From assembly GCF_004342065.1 (NCBI RefSeq), contig NZ_SLZU01000001.1, positions 1 through 64,000 of the forward strand: DNA of 64,000 nt, given 5' to 3'. Positions within the stretch are counted from its first letter, which is position 1. Each line of letters starts with the position of its first letter. Position numbers and translations under genes: made by a program. Origin of the DNA: Primorskyibacter sedentarius. GTDB taxonomy: Bacteria > Pseudomonadota > Alphaproteobacteria > Rhodobacterales > Rhodobacteraceae. This document shows positions 35,700-45,073 of the stretch, in pieces. The notes below the pieces were generated by a model, which was given only the letters and a program-made list of their open reading frames with translations, was not told the origin of the DNA and did no database searches.

Positions 35700-36671
35700 A
35701 TGACTAAGCGCGCCGTAGTGGCCGGAATCGGCCACTACCTGCCGGACCGGGTCGTACCTAACTCGGAATTCGAAAAATCGCTCGACACCTCAGATGACTG
35801 GATAAGGTCACGCTCAGGGATCGAGCGTCGGCATTTCGCCGCCGAGGGGCAGACGACATCCGACCTGGCCACGCGCGCAGCCAAGGCCGCGCTGGAGGAT
35901 GCCGGGCTGGAGGCTTCGGATCTCGACGCGCTGATCGTTGCCACCTCCACCGCCGATCTGACATTTCCATCCGCCGCGACAATGGTACAGGCGCAGTTGG
36001 GCATGACCGGGGGCTTTGCCTTCGACGTGCAGGCCGTCTGCGCGGGGTTCGTCTTTGCGCTTGCCAATGCCAATGCCCTGATCCTTTCAGGCCAGGTCAA
36101 TCGTGTCATGGTGATCGGCGCAGAGACGTTCAGCCGGATCATGGACTGGAATGACCGTTCAACCTGCGTTCTCTTCGGGGATGGCGCGGGCGCGCTGATC
36201 CTCGAGGCGCAAGAAGGCAAGAACGACAACTCCGATCGCGGCATCCTGTCGGTCGATCTGCATTCGGACGGCCAGTTCCGCGATATTCTCTACGTCGATG
36301 GTGGCGTTTCAACGCAGACGACCGGCTATCTGCGGATGGAAGGCAAGGAAGTCTTCCGCCATGCTGTCGAAAAACTCGCCGCGACCGCCACGACCGCGCT
36401 GGACAAGATCGGCATGGACAGCAGCGAGGTTGACTGGATCGTCCCGCATCAGGCCAATATCCGCATCATCCAGGGCACGGCGCGCAAAATGGGCCTGTCG
36501 ATGGATAATGTCGTGGTCACCGTGCAGGATCATGGCAACACCTCGGCCGCGTCGATTCCGCTGGCACTGTCGGTGGGAAAGGCGCGCGGCCAGATCAAGC
36601 AAGGCGATCTTCTGGTCACCGAAGCGATCGGTGGTGGCCTGGCCTGGGGCGCGGTTGTCCTGCGCTGGTAG
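35700..36671 (+). CDS. fabH: 3-oxoacyl-ACP synthase III FabH
   Basis: 323 residues, thiolase fold. The catalytic triad is visible: Cys in VQAVCAGFVFAL, His in VPHQANIRII and Asn in DHGNTSAASIPLAL. It starts fatty acid synthesis by condensing acetyl-CoA with malonyl-ACP. The ATG at 35700 lies one base after the plsX stop. The longer open frame upstream overlaps plsX and is not coding. Confidence 0.96.
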   Translation: MTKRAVVAGIGHYLPDRVVPNSEFEKSLDTSDDWIRSRSGIERRHFAAEGQTTSDLATRAAKAALEDAGLEASDLDALIVATSTADLTFPSAATMVQAQLGMTGGFAFDVQAVCAGFVFALANANALILSGQVNRVMVIGAETFSRIMDWNDRSTCVLFGDGAGALILEAQEGKNDNSDRGILSVDLHSDGQFRDILYVDGGVSTQTTGYLRMEGKEVFRHAVEKLAATATTALDKIGMDSSEVDWIVPHQANIRIIQGTARKMGLSMDNVVVTVQDHGNTSAASIPLALSVGKARGQIKQGDLLVTEAIGGGLAWGAVVLRW

Positions 36672-36754
36672 ACGCTTAAACGCCCTTCCCCAACCCATTG
36701 ATATTGACTCGTAAATTGCGGTGCCGCATTCTCTGATGAAACCGGAGGGATGGC

Positions 36755-37057
36755 ATGAGTGAAAAAACGTTAACGAGGATGGACCTGAGCGAAGCGGTTT
36801 TCCGCGAAGTGGGCCTGTCACGCAATGAATCCGCCGAACTTGTCGAAAGTGTTCTGGGTCATATCTCGGATGCGCTGGTCGAGGGAGAGCAGGTGAAAAT
36901 TTCCTCTTTCGGGACGTTCAGCGTGCGCGGCAAGGCCGCCCGCATTGGCCGCAACCCGAAAACCGGCGAAGAGGTTCCGATTCAGCCGCGGCGCGTGCTG
37001 ACTTTCAGACCGTCGCATCTGATGAAAGATCGCGTCGCCGCAGGCAACAAGAGCTGA
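36755..37057 (+). CDS. ihfA: Integration host factor subunit alpha
   Basis: 100 residues of the HU/IHF family: [20 protein letters not shown] at the N-terminus, the DNA-inserting arm [20 protein letters not shown] with its Pro, and a short C-terminal helix. IHF-alpha pairs with IHF-beta to bend DNA. GGAGG lies upstream of the ATG. Its position between fabH and a MerR-type gene is conserved in alphaproteobacteria. Confidence 0.95.
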   Translation: MSEKTLTRMDLSEAVFREVGLSRNESAELVESVLGHISDALVEGEQVKISSFGTFSVRGKAARIGRNPKTGEEVPIQPRRVLTFRPSHLMKDRVAAGNKS

Positions 37058-37067
37058 GGCGTTTGCA

Positions 37068-38033
37068 ATGAGCAAATCGCCTGATGCGTTTCGCACGATC
37101 AGCGAAGTTGCCGAATGGTTGGATACGCCCGCCCATGTTCTGCGGTTCTGGGAAAGCAAGTTCACACAGGTAAAACCGGTCAAGCGTGCCGGCGGGCGCA
37201 GGTATTACCGCCCCGCCGACATGGAGCTGATCGGTGGCATCAAGAAGCTGCTGCACGACGATGGCATGACCATCAAGGGCGTGCAGAAGATGCTGCGTGA
37301 GCAAGGCGTTCGCAAGGTCTCCCAGCTGTCTCAGCCGGTCGATGGGGCGTCCGAAGATATCGTCGAGGCGGCCCCCTTCCAGGAAATGGTCGAGGCGGAG
37401 GATACCGTGGTCTCCTTTGGCTCTGCCCGTGCGGAAGAAGCCGATTCGACCAGCGCGGCGCAGATGGACTTCCCCGAGATGCCGCAGGTGCCAGTAGCCT
37501 CGGATGTGGCGCCTGAAACGGGGGCTGAGGCCGAAGCGTCGCCAGAGCCTGTCGCGGAAGAGGTGACAGAGGCTCCGGTTCAAGAGGTCACGGCCGAAAC
37601 GCCTGAATCGCTCGGCATGGAAGCCTTTCCGCTGGAGGTGCCCGACCACATCCCGGTTCCGCCTGAAGCGCCCGAAGACACGCGGCAGGCAAACGCGGCC
37701 CAAGGGGACGGATCCGACCTGCCTGAATTCCTCACCACGCCCAGCTTTCCTGAGCAGGGTAGCGAGGCCGCGCCCGCCCAAGTGGCGCAAGCAACTGTTG
37801 AGGAAGCAGAGCTGCCCGACGACGCGGACGAGGCGGCATTGGCTGAGGCGCGGCGGGCCGTGCTTGACCGCCCCGAACTGGCCCCGGTCCCGCAGGACGC
37901 GGAAATCGCGGCAGAACCGGGCGCGCTAAGCCATCTTGCCCAGATCCGCCAGTTGACCCGAGAAGACGCGGCCAGAATTGTCGCAGCGGCCGAACAACTG
38001 CGCGCGCTCAACGCCCGCCTGACCTCTGACTGA
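37068..38033 (+). CDS. MerR-family transcriptional regulator with long acidic tail
   Basis: 321 residues. The N-terminal ~90 residues are a MerR DNA-binding domain ([25 protein letters not shown], then [20 protein letters not shown]). The remaining ~220 residues are acidic, rich in Glu, Ala and Pro, and look disordered until a short C-terminal helix ([26 protein letters not shown]). Short forms of this gene follow ihfA widely; the long tail is typical of Rhodobacterales. Effector and targets are unknown. It is likely co-transcribed with ihfA (10-base gap). Confidence 0.88.
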   Translation: MSKSPDAFRTISEVAEWLDTPAHVLRFWESKFTQVKPVKRAGGRRYYRPADMELIGGIKKLLHDDGMTIKGVQKMLREQGVRKVSQLSQPVDGASEDIVEAAPFQEMVEAEDTVVSFGSARAEEADSTSAAQMDFPEMPQVPVASDVAPETGAEAEASPEPVAEEVTEAPVQEVTAETPESLGMEAFPLEVPDHIPVPPEAPEDTRQANAAQGDGSDLPEFLTTPSFPEQGSEAAPAQVAQATVEEAELPDDADEAALAEARRAVLDRPELAPVPQDAEIAAEPGALSHLAQIRQLTREDAARIVAAAEQLRALNARLTSD

Positions 38034-38112
38034 CGGCTGGGCAATGGATTTTCGCGAAGTTGGGATTTTGGGCTTGCTCACGCCGTCAGAAACAGTAAGA
38101 AGCGCCCTACGT

Positions 38113-38189
38113 CGGGCTATAGCGCAGCCTGGTAGCGCGTCCGTCTGGGGGACGGAAGGTCGCAGGTTCGAGTCCTGCTAGCCCGACCA
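38113..38189 (+). tRNA. tRNA-Pro (anticodon GGG)
   Basis: A full 77-base cloverleaf with encoded CCA. Acceptor arms are CGGGCTA and TAGCCCG, the D arm is GCGC/GCGC, and the anticodon stem is TCCGT/ACGGA around loop CTGGGGG. The T arm is GCAGG-TTCGAGT-CCTGC. The anticodon GGG reads CCC and CCU. A terminator follows 10 bases later. Confidence 0.97.
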
Positions 38190-38198
38190 ATCGAAATC

Positions 38199-38228
38199 GC
38201 CCGCGGCCTTCTGGGCCCGGGCGTTTTT
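38199..38228 (+). terminator. Terminator of the tRNA-Pro gene
   Basis: GC-rich imperfect hairpin GCCCG...CGGGC followed by GTTTTT, immediately after the tRNA and before dcd. Confidence 0.75.
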
Positions 38229-38260
38229 CATATGACCCGGACCCTACCTCGGAGATGCAC

Positions 38261-39334
38261 ATGACCGGCGTTCTTTCAAGCCAGCAGATACAGGCGATGA
38301 TTGGAAAGGCCGAGATTGCGGCAGAGTCAGATTTCGTCGAAGGACAGGTGCAGCCTGCAAGCCTTGATTTGCGGCTTGGCAATGTCGCCTACCGGGTCCG
38401 TGCCTCTTTCCTTGCCGGTCAGGGCCGGGCCGTCACCGACCGGATCGACGAATTCAAGATGCACGAGATTGACCTGAGCGGCGGTGCCGTTCTGGAAAAG
38501 GGCTGTGTCTACGTCGTCCCCCTGATGGAACGCCTCGCCCTGCCCGATCACGTGCAGGCTGTTGCCAATGCCAAAAGCTCCACCGGCAGGCTGGATCTGC
38601 TGACCCGCGCCATCACTGATGGCGGGACAGAGTTCGACCGGATCCCCGGCGGCTACAATGGACCGCTATATGCAGAGATCTGCCCGCGCAGTTTCTCTGT
38701 CCTCGTGCGCCCGGGCATGCGGCTCAACCAGATCCGCTTCCGGACGGGTCATGCGGTACTGGATGACGAGGATTTGCGGGCGCTGCATGACACTGCCCCG
38801 CTTGTCGATTGCGAACCGGTTATCGACGAAGGGCTGGGCTTTTCCGTCGATCTGGAACCTGCGCAGGGCGATCTGGTGGGATATCGCGCAAAACCTCATA
38901 CCGGCGTGATCGACCTTGATCTGATCGGGCATTATGACCCGGCCGAATTCTGGGAGGATGTGCGAAGCAAGAATGGCCAGATCATTCTGGACCCCGGCGC
39001 CTTTTATATCCTTGTCAGTCGCGAAGCGGTGACGATCCCGCCCAGCCATGCTGCTGAAATGGCCCCCTATCTGGCGATGGTTGGCGAATTCCGGGTGCAT
39101 TACGCCGGCTTCTTCGATCCCGGTTTCGGCCATGCTTTGGCAGGCGGTGCGGGCGCGCGCGGCGTGCTGGAGGTGCGCTGCCACGAAGCCCCCTTCGTGC
39201 TGGAACACGGCCAGATCGTCGGGCGGCTGGTCTACGAAAAGATGGCCGAAGTGCCAGAGCAGCTTTACGGTCAGGGGATCAAGTCGAATTATCAGGGACA
39301 GGGGCTGAAGCTCGCGAAGCATTTTCGCAGCTGA
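38261..39334 (+). CDS. dcd: dCTP deaminase, long alphaproteobacterial form
   Basis: 357 residues, about twice the classical Dcd length, as in the 2'-deoxycytidine 5'-triphosphate deaminase family of alphaproteobacteria. Two dUTPase-like halves are visible: the first with QPASLDLRLGNVAYRVRAS and KSSTGRLDLLTRAITDGG, the second with ILDPGAFYILVSREAVTIP and HYAGFFDPGFGHALAGGAGARG. It makes dUTP from dCTP for thymidylate synthesis. GGAG six bases upstream of the ATG at 38261 decides against the ATG at 38255. Confidence 0.92.
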   Translation: MTGVLSSQQIQAMIGKAEIAAESDFVEGQVQPASLDLRLGNVAYRVRASFLAGQGRAVTDRIDEFKMHEIDLSGGAVLEKGCVYVVPLMERLALPDHVQAVANAKSSTGRLDLLTRAITDGGTEFDRIPGGYNGPLYAEICPRSFSVLVRPGMRLNQIRFRTGHAVLDDEDLRALHDTAPLVDCEPVIDEGLGFSVDLEPAQGDLVGYRAKPHTGVIDLDLIGHYDPAEFWEDVRSKNGQIILDPGAFYILVSREAVTIPPSHAAEMAPYLAMVGEFRVHYAGFFDPGFGHALAGGAGARGVLEVRCHEAPFVLEHGQIVGRLVYEKMAEVPEQLYGQGIKSNYQGQGLKLAKHFRS

Positions 39335-39504
39335 CCGGGTGCGGCCAATGCGAGGCTCTCGTCGCAGCTATAGGCGAGCCGCGATTTCGGCCAAGCGGAT
39401 GAGGCGACCGGTCACTCACCGTTGCTCGCAGCGGCGACACGGTTAAGCAGTGCAAATTGCGGCAAGTGTGGACGTCGCGATGCGCAACCGCCCGTCCGAG
39501 AGGC

Positions 39505-39720
39505 TTAGAATTTCCCCATACGACGGGTGATACGCATGGCCTGCTTGGCCTGTTTGGTCTGCTGGCGGGTCTTTCGGCGCTGGCGGCGTTCCTCTGGCGT
39601 CAATTCGGATTGCGGCTTGTCTGGCCCCAGCGCCTTGTTGATCCCTGCGTTCACACCACGTCCGATCAGCCGACGCGTCACCATGCGAAAGATCATTTGC
39701 AGCATCCGATTGGCATTCAT
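39505..39720 (-). CDS. Small basic conserved protein
   Basis: 71 residues. It has an N-terminal amphipathic helix (NRMLQMIFRMVTRRLIGRGVNAG) and a strongly basic, Gln- and Arg-rich C-terminal half (EERRQRRKTRQQTKQAKQAMR). AGGAG is well placed before the ATG at 39720. It could bind membrane or nucleic acid, but I recognise no family with a known role. It lies 54 bases downstream of scpB on the same strand and may be the last gene of that operon. Confidence 0.7.
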   Translation of the reverse strand: MNANRMLQMIFRMVTRRLIGRGVNAGINKALGPDKPQSELTPEERRQRRKTRQQTKQAKQAMRITRRMGKF

Positions 39721-39774
39721 GTCGCTCTCCTGTGGTGTCGACCTGCTTGCGCCTGTGTAGCACAAAGCGGGGTG

Positions 39775-40443
39775 CTAGTCCTCGAACAACTCGCTTTGCC
39801 CTTCCGAGGTTTCCTCGTCAGCATCCACATCGCCCTCGCCCGTTTGCGGCATGGCTCCGGGGGGCGGACGATTTTCAAGCAGCCCGGCAGAGCGCAGCTC
39901 TTTCAGGCCGGGCAGGTCTCGCGCGGATTCCAGCCCGAAATGATCGAGAAAATCCTGCGTCACGACAAAGGTCACCGGGCGTCCGGGCGTCATTTTCCGT
40001 CGCCCGAAACGGATCCATTCCATCTCCAGCAGCTGATCGACGGTGCCGCGACTGACGGAAACGCCGCGGATCTCTTCGATTTCGGCACGGGTGACGGGCT
40101 GGTGATAGGCGATAATGGCAAGCGTTTCGACAGCGGCGCGCGACAGTTTTCGCGTCTCGACCGTTTCCTTCTGCATCAGAAAGCCAAGATCCGGCGCTGT
40201 CCGGACCGCCCAGGCATCGCCCACCCGCACGACACGCACGCCCCGCCCTTCATAGCGCTTGCGCAGATGCGCCAGGGCTTCGGCAGGGTCACAGCCATGC
40301 GGCATGCGCGCCTCAAGCTCCCGGACGGTCACGGGTTCCGCCGTGGCAAAGAGGATGGCCTCGACCATACGTTCTTGCTCCGCCATGGGAGGCGCTTCAA
40401 AAAGCGTCTTTTCCGCCTCGGGCTGTTGCGCCTCGTCGCTCAT
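39775..40443 (-). CDS. scpB: Segregation and condensation protein ScpB
   Basis: 222 residues with two winged-helix domains: EQERMVEAILFATAEPVTVREL at the N-terminus and LSRAAVETLAIIAYHQPVTRAEIEEIRG in the second half, the classic ScpB block. It forms the kleisin complex with ScpA and SMC in chromosome condensation. The C-terminal ~30 residues are acidic and probably disordered. Its ATG overlaps the scpA stop (ATGA), so synthesis of the two is coupled. Confidence 0.94.
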   Translation of the reverse strand: MSDEAQQPEAEKTLFEAPPMAEQERMVEAILFATAEPVTVRELEARMPHGCDPAEALAHLRKRYEGRGVRVVRVGDAWAVRTAPDLGFLMQKETVETRKLSRAAVETLAIIAYHQPVTRAEIEEIRGVSVSRGTVDQLLEMEWIRFGRRKMTPGRPVTFVVTQDFLDHFGLESARDLPGLKELRSAGLLENRPPPGAMPQTGEGDVDADEETSEGQSELFED

Positions 40444-41237
40444 TCCCGCGGGTCCCTTCTGCGCAGCTGGATCGGCGCAAAGCTCTCCGACTGGCGGATC
40501 TCGACCTTGCCTTCCTTTGCAAGCTCCAGCGAGGCGGCAAAGGTGGCAGCGGTGGCAGAACGGCGCCGGATCGGATCGTCGCCCCAGCCTTCGGGCATAT
40601 AGCCGGAAATATCCGTCCAGTCCCCGGCAAAGCCGATCAGCCCGCGCATTCTTTCCAATGCCTGCTCCATCGTGAAGACATGGTCACGGTCCATGACAAA
40701 GGGGCGGAATTCGTCGCGCGTGCGGATGCGGGCATAGCCCTGCATCAGGTCCAGAAGCGTCGCGGTGTAATGCACCTTGCGGACCCGTTCGACCGTTTCG
40801 GGCAACCCGCGCACGAAGATGTCGCGCCCCAACTGATCGCGCGCCATGAGCTGCGCGGCGGCATCGCGCATCGCCTGAAGCCGTTCAAGCTGGAACGCCA
40901 GATGTGCGGCCAGTTCTTCGCCCGAAGGGCCCTCTTCCGCCGGATCAGGCGGCAGCAGCAGACGCGACTTCAGGAAAGCCAGCCAGGCAGCCATCACCAG
41001 ATAGTCAGCCGCCAGCTCGATCCGCAGCGCCTTCGCCTGTTCGACGAAGGTCAGGTATTGCCGCGCAAGTTCGAGAACAGAGATCTTGCGCAGATCCACC
41101 TTCTGCGTCCGGCTCAAGGTCAGCAGAAGATCAAGCGGGCCTTCAAACCCGTCCACATCGACAATCAGCGCCTCGGATGCCAGCCTTTCGGCGACACTCA
41201 GGTGCTCTGTCGTGGTTTCGCGATCTTCTTCTGTCAT
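40440..41237 (-). CDS. scpA: Segregation and condensation protein ScpA (kleisin)
   Basis: 265 residues. The N-terminal kleisin block is FEGPLDLLLTLSRTQKVDLRKISVLELARQY, a helical linker follows, and a C-terminal winged helix begins near SATAATFAASLELAKEGKVEIRQ. It bridges the SMC heads. The start ATG at 41237 shares a base with the nagZ stop (TGATG). It is central to the conserved argS-SPOR-nagZ-scpA-scpB string. Confidence 0.94.
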   Translation of the reverse strand: MTEEDRETTTEHLSVAERLASEALIVDVDGFEGPLDLLLTLSRTQKVDLRKISVLELARQYLTFVEQAKALRIELAADYLVMAAWLAFLKSRLLLPPDPAEEGPSGEELAAHLAFQLERLQAMRDAAAQLMARDQLGRDIFVRGLPETVERVRKVHYTATLLDLMQGYARIRTRDEFRPFVMDRDHVFTMEQALERMRGLIGFAGDWTDISGYMPEGWGDDPIRRRSATAATFAASLELAKEGKVEIRQSESFAPIQLRRRDPRE

Positions 41238-42271
41238 CAAGCGACATCCCTGAACAGCGCGTCCAGCTTCGCGCTCAGGGCGTCGATGTCAACTGTGGAG
41301 CTGTCAGGGCGCGCTGCCAGCGCGTCACCTGCGCGGCTCTCTGCCAGGCCTGTGAGCGGCAAGAGCGCGGCCATCAGGCTGCGCATCTCTTCAAGATCAC
41401 CATTGCAATGCAGCACCACATCGCAACCTGCGTATTGCGCCGCGACGCCGCGTTCGGCCACGCTGCCGAACAGCGCCTGCATCGAAATGTCATCCGTCAT
41501 GATCAGCCCGCCAAATCCGATCTCGCCCCGGATCAGGGCCATCATCAGCGGCGAAATCGTTGCAGGGACGGTGTCGAACGCCTCGTAGACCAGATGTGCG
41601 GTCATCCCCATCGGCAAATCGTTCAGCGCCCGGAAGGCCGCGAAATCATGCGCGACGAGCGAGTCGCGGTCGGCCGAGATGCGCGGCAGGTCAAGGTGGC
41701 TGTCCATTTGCGCGAGCCCGTGCCCGGGGATGTGCTTGACCACGGGAAGGCACCCGCCTGCAAGCGTCCCGTCTGCAACGGCGCGCCCAAGCCGCACAAC
41801 TGCCTCCAGCGTGTCACCATAGCAGCGGTTGCGCAGAAAGGCGTGGGTCTGGGGCCGTGCAATATCCAGCATCGGGGCGCAGTTGCTGTCGATCCCAAGA
41901 CCGCGAAGCTCTGCCGCAATGATGGCATAACGCAGGCGCATCGCCTCTTCGGCCCGGGGGCCCGCGGCGGCAACAAATTCAAGCGGCGGTGTCCATTGGG
42001 TTGCCAGCGGCGGGCGCAGGCGCTGCACGCGACCACCTTCCTGATCGATCAGGATCGGCGCCTCCCGACCCACAGCCTCTCTCAGGTCGCGGCACAAACG
42101 CCGGACTTGATCCGGCGTCTCGAGGTTGCGCGAAAACAGGATAAAGCCGAACGGGTCGGCCTTTGCAAAGAAACTGCGCTCTTCGGCGCCCAGCTCTGTC
42201 CCTGCGCAGCCGAGGATCGCGGCCCCCTTGCCGATCGATGCAGAACTCACCGGGTAGATACGGGGATGCAT
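41237..42271 (-). CDS. nagZ: Beta-N-acetylhexosaminidase NagZ
   Basis: 344 residues, glycoside hydrolase family 3. The catalytic His-containing loop (VVKHIPGHGLAQMDSHLDLP) and the nucleophile Asp in LIMTDDISMQAL are present. It removes GlcNAc from anhydro-muropeptides in cell-wall recycling in the cytoplasm. The ATG at 42271 has GGAAGG upstream and lies inside the end of the SPOR gene (25-base overlap). A frame start ten codons earlier is less likely. Confidence 0.93.
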   Translation of the reverse strand: MHPRIYPVSSASIGKGAAILGCAGTELGAEERSFFAKADPFGFILFSRNLETPDQVRRLCRDLREAVGREAPILIDQEGGRVQRLRPPLATQWTPPLEFVAAAGPRAEEAMRLRYAIIAAELRGLGIDSNCAPMLDIARPQTHAFLRNRCYGDTLEAVVRLGRAVADGTLAGGCLPVVKHIPGHGLAQMDSHLDLPRISADRDSLVAHDFAAFRALNDLPMGMTAHLVYEAFDTVPATISPLMMALIRGEIGFGGLIMTDDISMQALFGSVAERGVAAQYAGCDVVLHCNGDLEEMRSLMAALLPLTGLAESRAGDALAARPDSSTVDIDALSAKLDALFRDVA

Positions 42272-43197
42272 TCTGCCTTCCCCGCCTGAAGCGCGGCGCA
42301 AAGCCTGCGCGCGTCATTGATGTCATCAAACCCGTGGGCGCGCAGACGGTAGAACGTCCGCCCGCCAGAGCTCGCTTTCTGAATGACCCGCGATTTGTCG
42401 GCAAGAAAATCGGTGAACCGCCCGTTCAGCCTGTCCCATTCGGAACGTGCGACCGCAACACTGTCAAAAGCGCCAAGCTGGACAACCGGGGTGCCCGCGG
42501 GGATGTTTGTCGATGCGATTTCCTCGGTCGTCTTGGCGACAGGTGTCACCGCAAGCGCCGCGGTCCGAAGCCCGCCCGGCCGGATGCGCGGGCGCAGCGA
42601 CTGGCCCAGCGTTCCGGGAAACCGCGTTGCGGTCTCCTGCTCTTCCAACTCGCCTTCCAGAACCGCTGGATCAACGTCTTCTTCGGCTGCCTCGGCCAAT
42701 ACGGATTTCAGGAACGCGTCGCTGTCAACGGTGCCTTCAGACTTTGTTGCCGCATCATCTGTGACGGTAAAATCATCATTTCCGGCGGAAGACAGGAAAG
42801 GGAGGCCACCTGCCTCCGCCTCGTCTTCCTTTGCCGCCCTTGCCGACAATGTCGGTTGCGGCGCGTCCTCTTGCGTCAGGTCAAGTGGTCTGGGTGCCAG
42901 CGTCAACTGGTCCGGCGGCGGTGCAGCAGTCCCCGTGCCCGCCACCTGGTTGACGGCAAGCCCCTGATGTTCCGCAGCACTGCCACCCGGATTGTCGGGT
43001 GCCACGCGCATCGGACCTTCTGCCGCGCGCACGACCGGCACACCGCTGACATCGCGCATGATCAGTTTGTAACCCCACACACCAACACCAACCAACAATG
43101 CCATGGACACCACCGCCCCGGCCCAATTGGCCATGGTTGCAAAACCGCTGGAGGATTGGGGCACGCCACCGTGCCCGTTCATCGGAATTTCCGCCAT
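42247..43197 (-). CDS. SPOR-domain membrane protein
   Basis: 316 residues. A short cytoplasmic N-terminus and one membrane span (WAGAVVSMALLVGVGVWGYKLI, ~25-46) are followed by a long acidic, Pro/Ala-rich linker and a C-terminal SPOR domain (GTPVVQLGAFDSVAVARSEWDRL through FYRLRAHGFDDINDARRLCAAL). SPOR domains bind denuded septal peptidoglycan, so a cell-division role is likely. It sits between argS and nagZ in the cell-wall/chromosome operon. Confidence 0.88.
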   Translation of the reverse strand: MAEIPMNGHGGVPQSSSGFATMANWAGAVVSMALLVGVGVWGYKLIMRDVSGVPVVRAAEGPMRVAPDNPGGSAAEHQGLAVNQVAGTGTAAPPPDQLTLAPRPLDLTQEDAPQPTLSARAAKEDEAEAGGLPFLSSAGNDDFTVTDDAATKSEGTVDSDAFLKSVLAEAAEEDVDPAVLEGELEEQETATRFPGTLGQSLRPRIRPGGLRTAALAVTPVAKTTEEIASTNIPAGTPVVQLGAFDSVAVARSEWDRLNGRFTDFLADKSRVIQKASSGGRTFYRLRAHGFDDINDARRLCAALQAGKAECIPVSTR

Positions 43198-43275
43198 GTC
43201 TGCCTTTCTGCCCCGGATCGCCGCGCGATCCGAAGGTTTGCTTGCACTGCCTCACCCGGCCATGGCGCGATTTTC

Positions 43276-45021
43276 TTACCGCATCTCTTCGGCCGGACTT
43301 ACACCCAAGATACCAAGACCGGCGGAAATAACAACCGTAACGGCCCGCGCCAGCGCGATTTTCGATTGGCTTGCGGCGACGTCACCCTCTTGCAGAAAGC
43401 GCAAAGACGGCTCGTCATTGCCCCTGTTCCACAGCGCATGCAGGTCAGAGGCCAGATCGTAAAGATAGAAGGCAACCCGGTGCGGCTCATGCGTGCGCGC
43501 GGCAATCTCGACCAGTCTGGGCCATTCCGCCAGCTTCTTTGCCACGGCAAGCTCTGACGCGTGGGTCAGACCGGACAGGTCCGCCGCAGACAGCGTGGCG
43601 TCATCCACGGCGATACCGGCCTGCGCTGCCTTGCGCAGGACCGAACAGACACGCGCATGGGCGTATTGCACATAGAAAACCGGGTTTTCGCGGCTTTGCT
43701 CCAACACCTTGTCAAAGTCGAAATCCAGCGTTGCGTCATTCTTGCGGGTCAGCATGACAAAGCGGGTAACGTCTGGGCCGACCTGTTCAACCACATCGCG
43801 CAAGGTCACGAATGTCCCTGCCCGTTTCGACATCTTGAACGGCTCGCCATTCTTGTAAAGCTTCACCAGCTGGGTCAGCTTTACATCCAGCGGCACCTTC
43901 CCGTCAGACAGGGCAGAAACCGCCGCCTTCATGCGCTTGACATAGCCGCCATGGTCGGCGCCGAACACATCAATAAGCGCGTCGAAGCCTCTGGTAACCT
44001 TGTTATAATGGTAGGCGATGTCGGGCGCGAAATAGGTCCAGCCGCCGTCCGATTTCTGGATGGGACGGTCGACATCGTCCCCATGCGCCGTAGACCGGAA
44101 CAACGTCTGCTCGCGCGGCTCCCAATCTTCGGGCACCTTGCCTTTCGGCGGCTCTAGCGTGCCGCGATAGATCAGCCCCTTGGCGTCCAGATCGGCAATC
44201 GCCGCCTCGATCAGCCCCGTGCCATAGAGCGACTTTTCCGAAAAGAAGCTATCCATCTCGACGCCAAGCATTTTCAGGTCGGCCCGGATCAGATCCATCA
44301 TTGCCTCGGTGGCAAAGTCACGAATTTCGGCCAGCCAGAATTGCTCGCCTTTGTCGAGATATGCATCGCCGACCTTGTCCTTCAGCGCCTCGCCAACGGC
44401 GACCAGATAGTCACCGGGATAGGTCCCGTCAGGAAACTCCACCTCCTGGCCATGTGCTTCGAGGTAACGCAGGTAGACAGAGCGCGCCAGGACATCGACC
44501 TGCGCGCCGCCGTCGTTGATATAGTATTCGCGCGTCACGTCATGGCCCGCATAGGCAAGCAGGCTTGCCAGCGCATCGCCAAAGACCGCCCCGCGGGTGT
44601 GGCCCACATGCAGCGGACCGGTCGGGTTGGCGCTGACATATTCCACATTGACCTTCTGCCCCTGCCCCATGTCAGAGCGGCCGTAAGCGGTGCCCGCGTT
44701 CAGGATCGCAAGCGGCAGCGCCTGCCAGACCGACACATCCAGGCGCAGGTTCAAAAAGCCCGGCCCCGCCACTTCGGCAGAGGTGATGCGCGCATCGTCC
44801 GCCAGTTTGGCGGCCAGAGCCTCGGCGATATCGCGCGGCTTCAGACGCGCAGGCTTTGCCAGCACCATCGCGGCATTGGTGGCCATGTCGCCATGGGCCG
44901 GATCACGCGGCGGCTCTACCGTGACATTGGCAAATTCAAGCCCCTCGGGCAGCGTGCCCTCGGCGGTCATTGTGGTGAGCGTCTCGATGACAAGGGCGCG
45001 AAGATCGGCAAACAGGTTCAT
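43276..45021 (-). CDS. argS: Arginyl-tRNA synthetase
   Basis: 581 residues, class I synthetase. The HIGH-type motif is in [16 protein letters not shown], and the KMSKS-type motif is [13 protein letters not shown]. An N-terminal Add1 domain ([18 protein letters not shown], then [17 protein letters not shown]) and a helical DALR anticodon domain at the C-terminus are present. The ATG at 45021 is used; an upstream TTG two codons earlier is possible. It is the first gene of the argS-SPOR-nagZ-scpAB string. Confidence 0.96.
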   Translation of the reverse strand: MNLFADLRALVIETLTTMTAEGTLPEGLEFANVTVEPPRDPAHGDMATNAAMVLAKPARLKPRDIAEALAAKLADDARITSAEVAGPGFLNLRLDVSVWQALPLAILNAGTAYGRSDMGQGQKVNVEYVSANPTGPLHVGHTRGAVFGDALASLLAYAGHDVTREYYINDGGAQVDVLARSVYLRYLEAHGQEVEFPDGTYPGDYLVAVGEALKDKVGDAYLDKGEQFWLAEIRDFATEAMMDLIRADLKMLGVEMDSFFSEKSLYGTGLIEAAIADLDAKGLIYRGTLEPPKGKVPEDWEPREQTLFRSTAHGDDVDRPIQKSDGGWTYFAPDIAYHYNKVTRGFDALIDVFGADHGGYVKRMKAAVSALSDGKVPLDVKLTQLVKLYKNGEPFKMSKRAGTFVTLRDVVEQVGPDVTRFVMLTRKNDATLDFDFDKVLEQSRENPVFYVQYAHARVCSVLRKAAQAGIAVDDATLSAADLSGLTHASELAVAKKLAEWPRLVEIAARTHEPHRVAFYLYDLASDLHALWNRGNDEPSLRFLQEGDVAASQSKIALARAVTVVISAGLGILGVSPAEEMR

Positions 45022-45073
45022 GACCAACTTTCTTTATCGGGGCGGCGTGGGTCTAGCATCTTTGCAACCAACG

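Noticed and set aside
38107-38382. Minus-strand 91-codon frame overlapping tRNA-Pro
   Set aside because: It is the well-known spurious translation of the antisense of a tRNA-Pro gene (ending in LAGLEPATFRPPDGRATRLRYS); the tRNA is clear on the plus strand.
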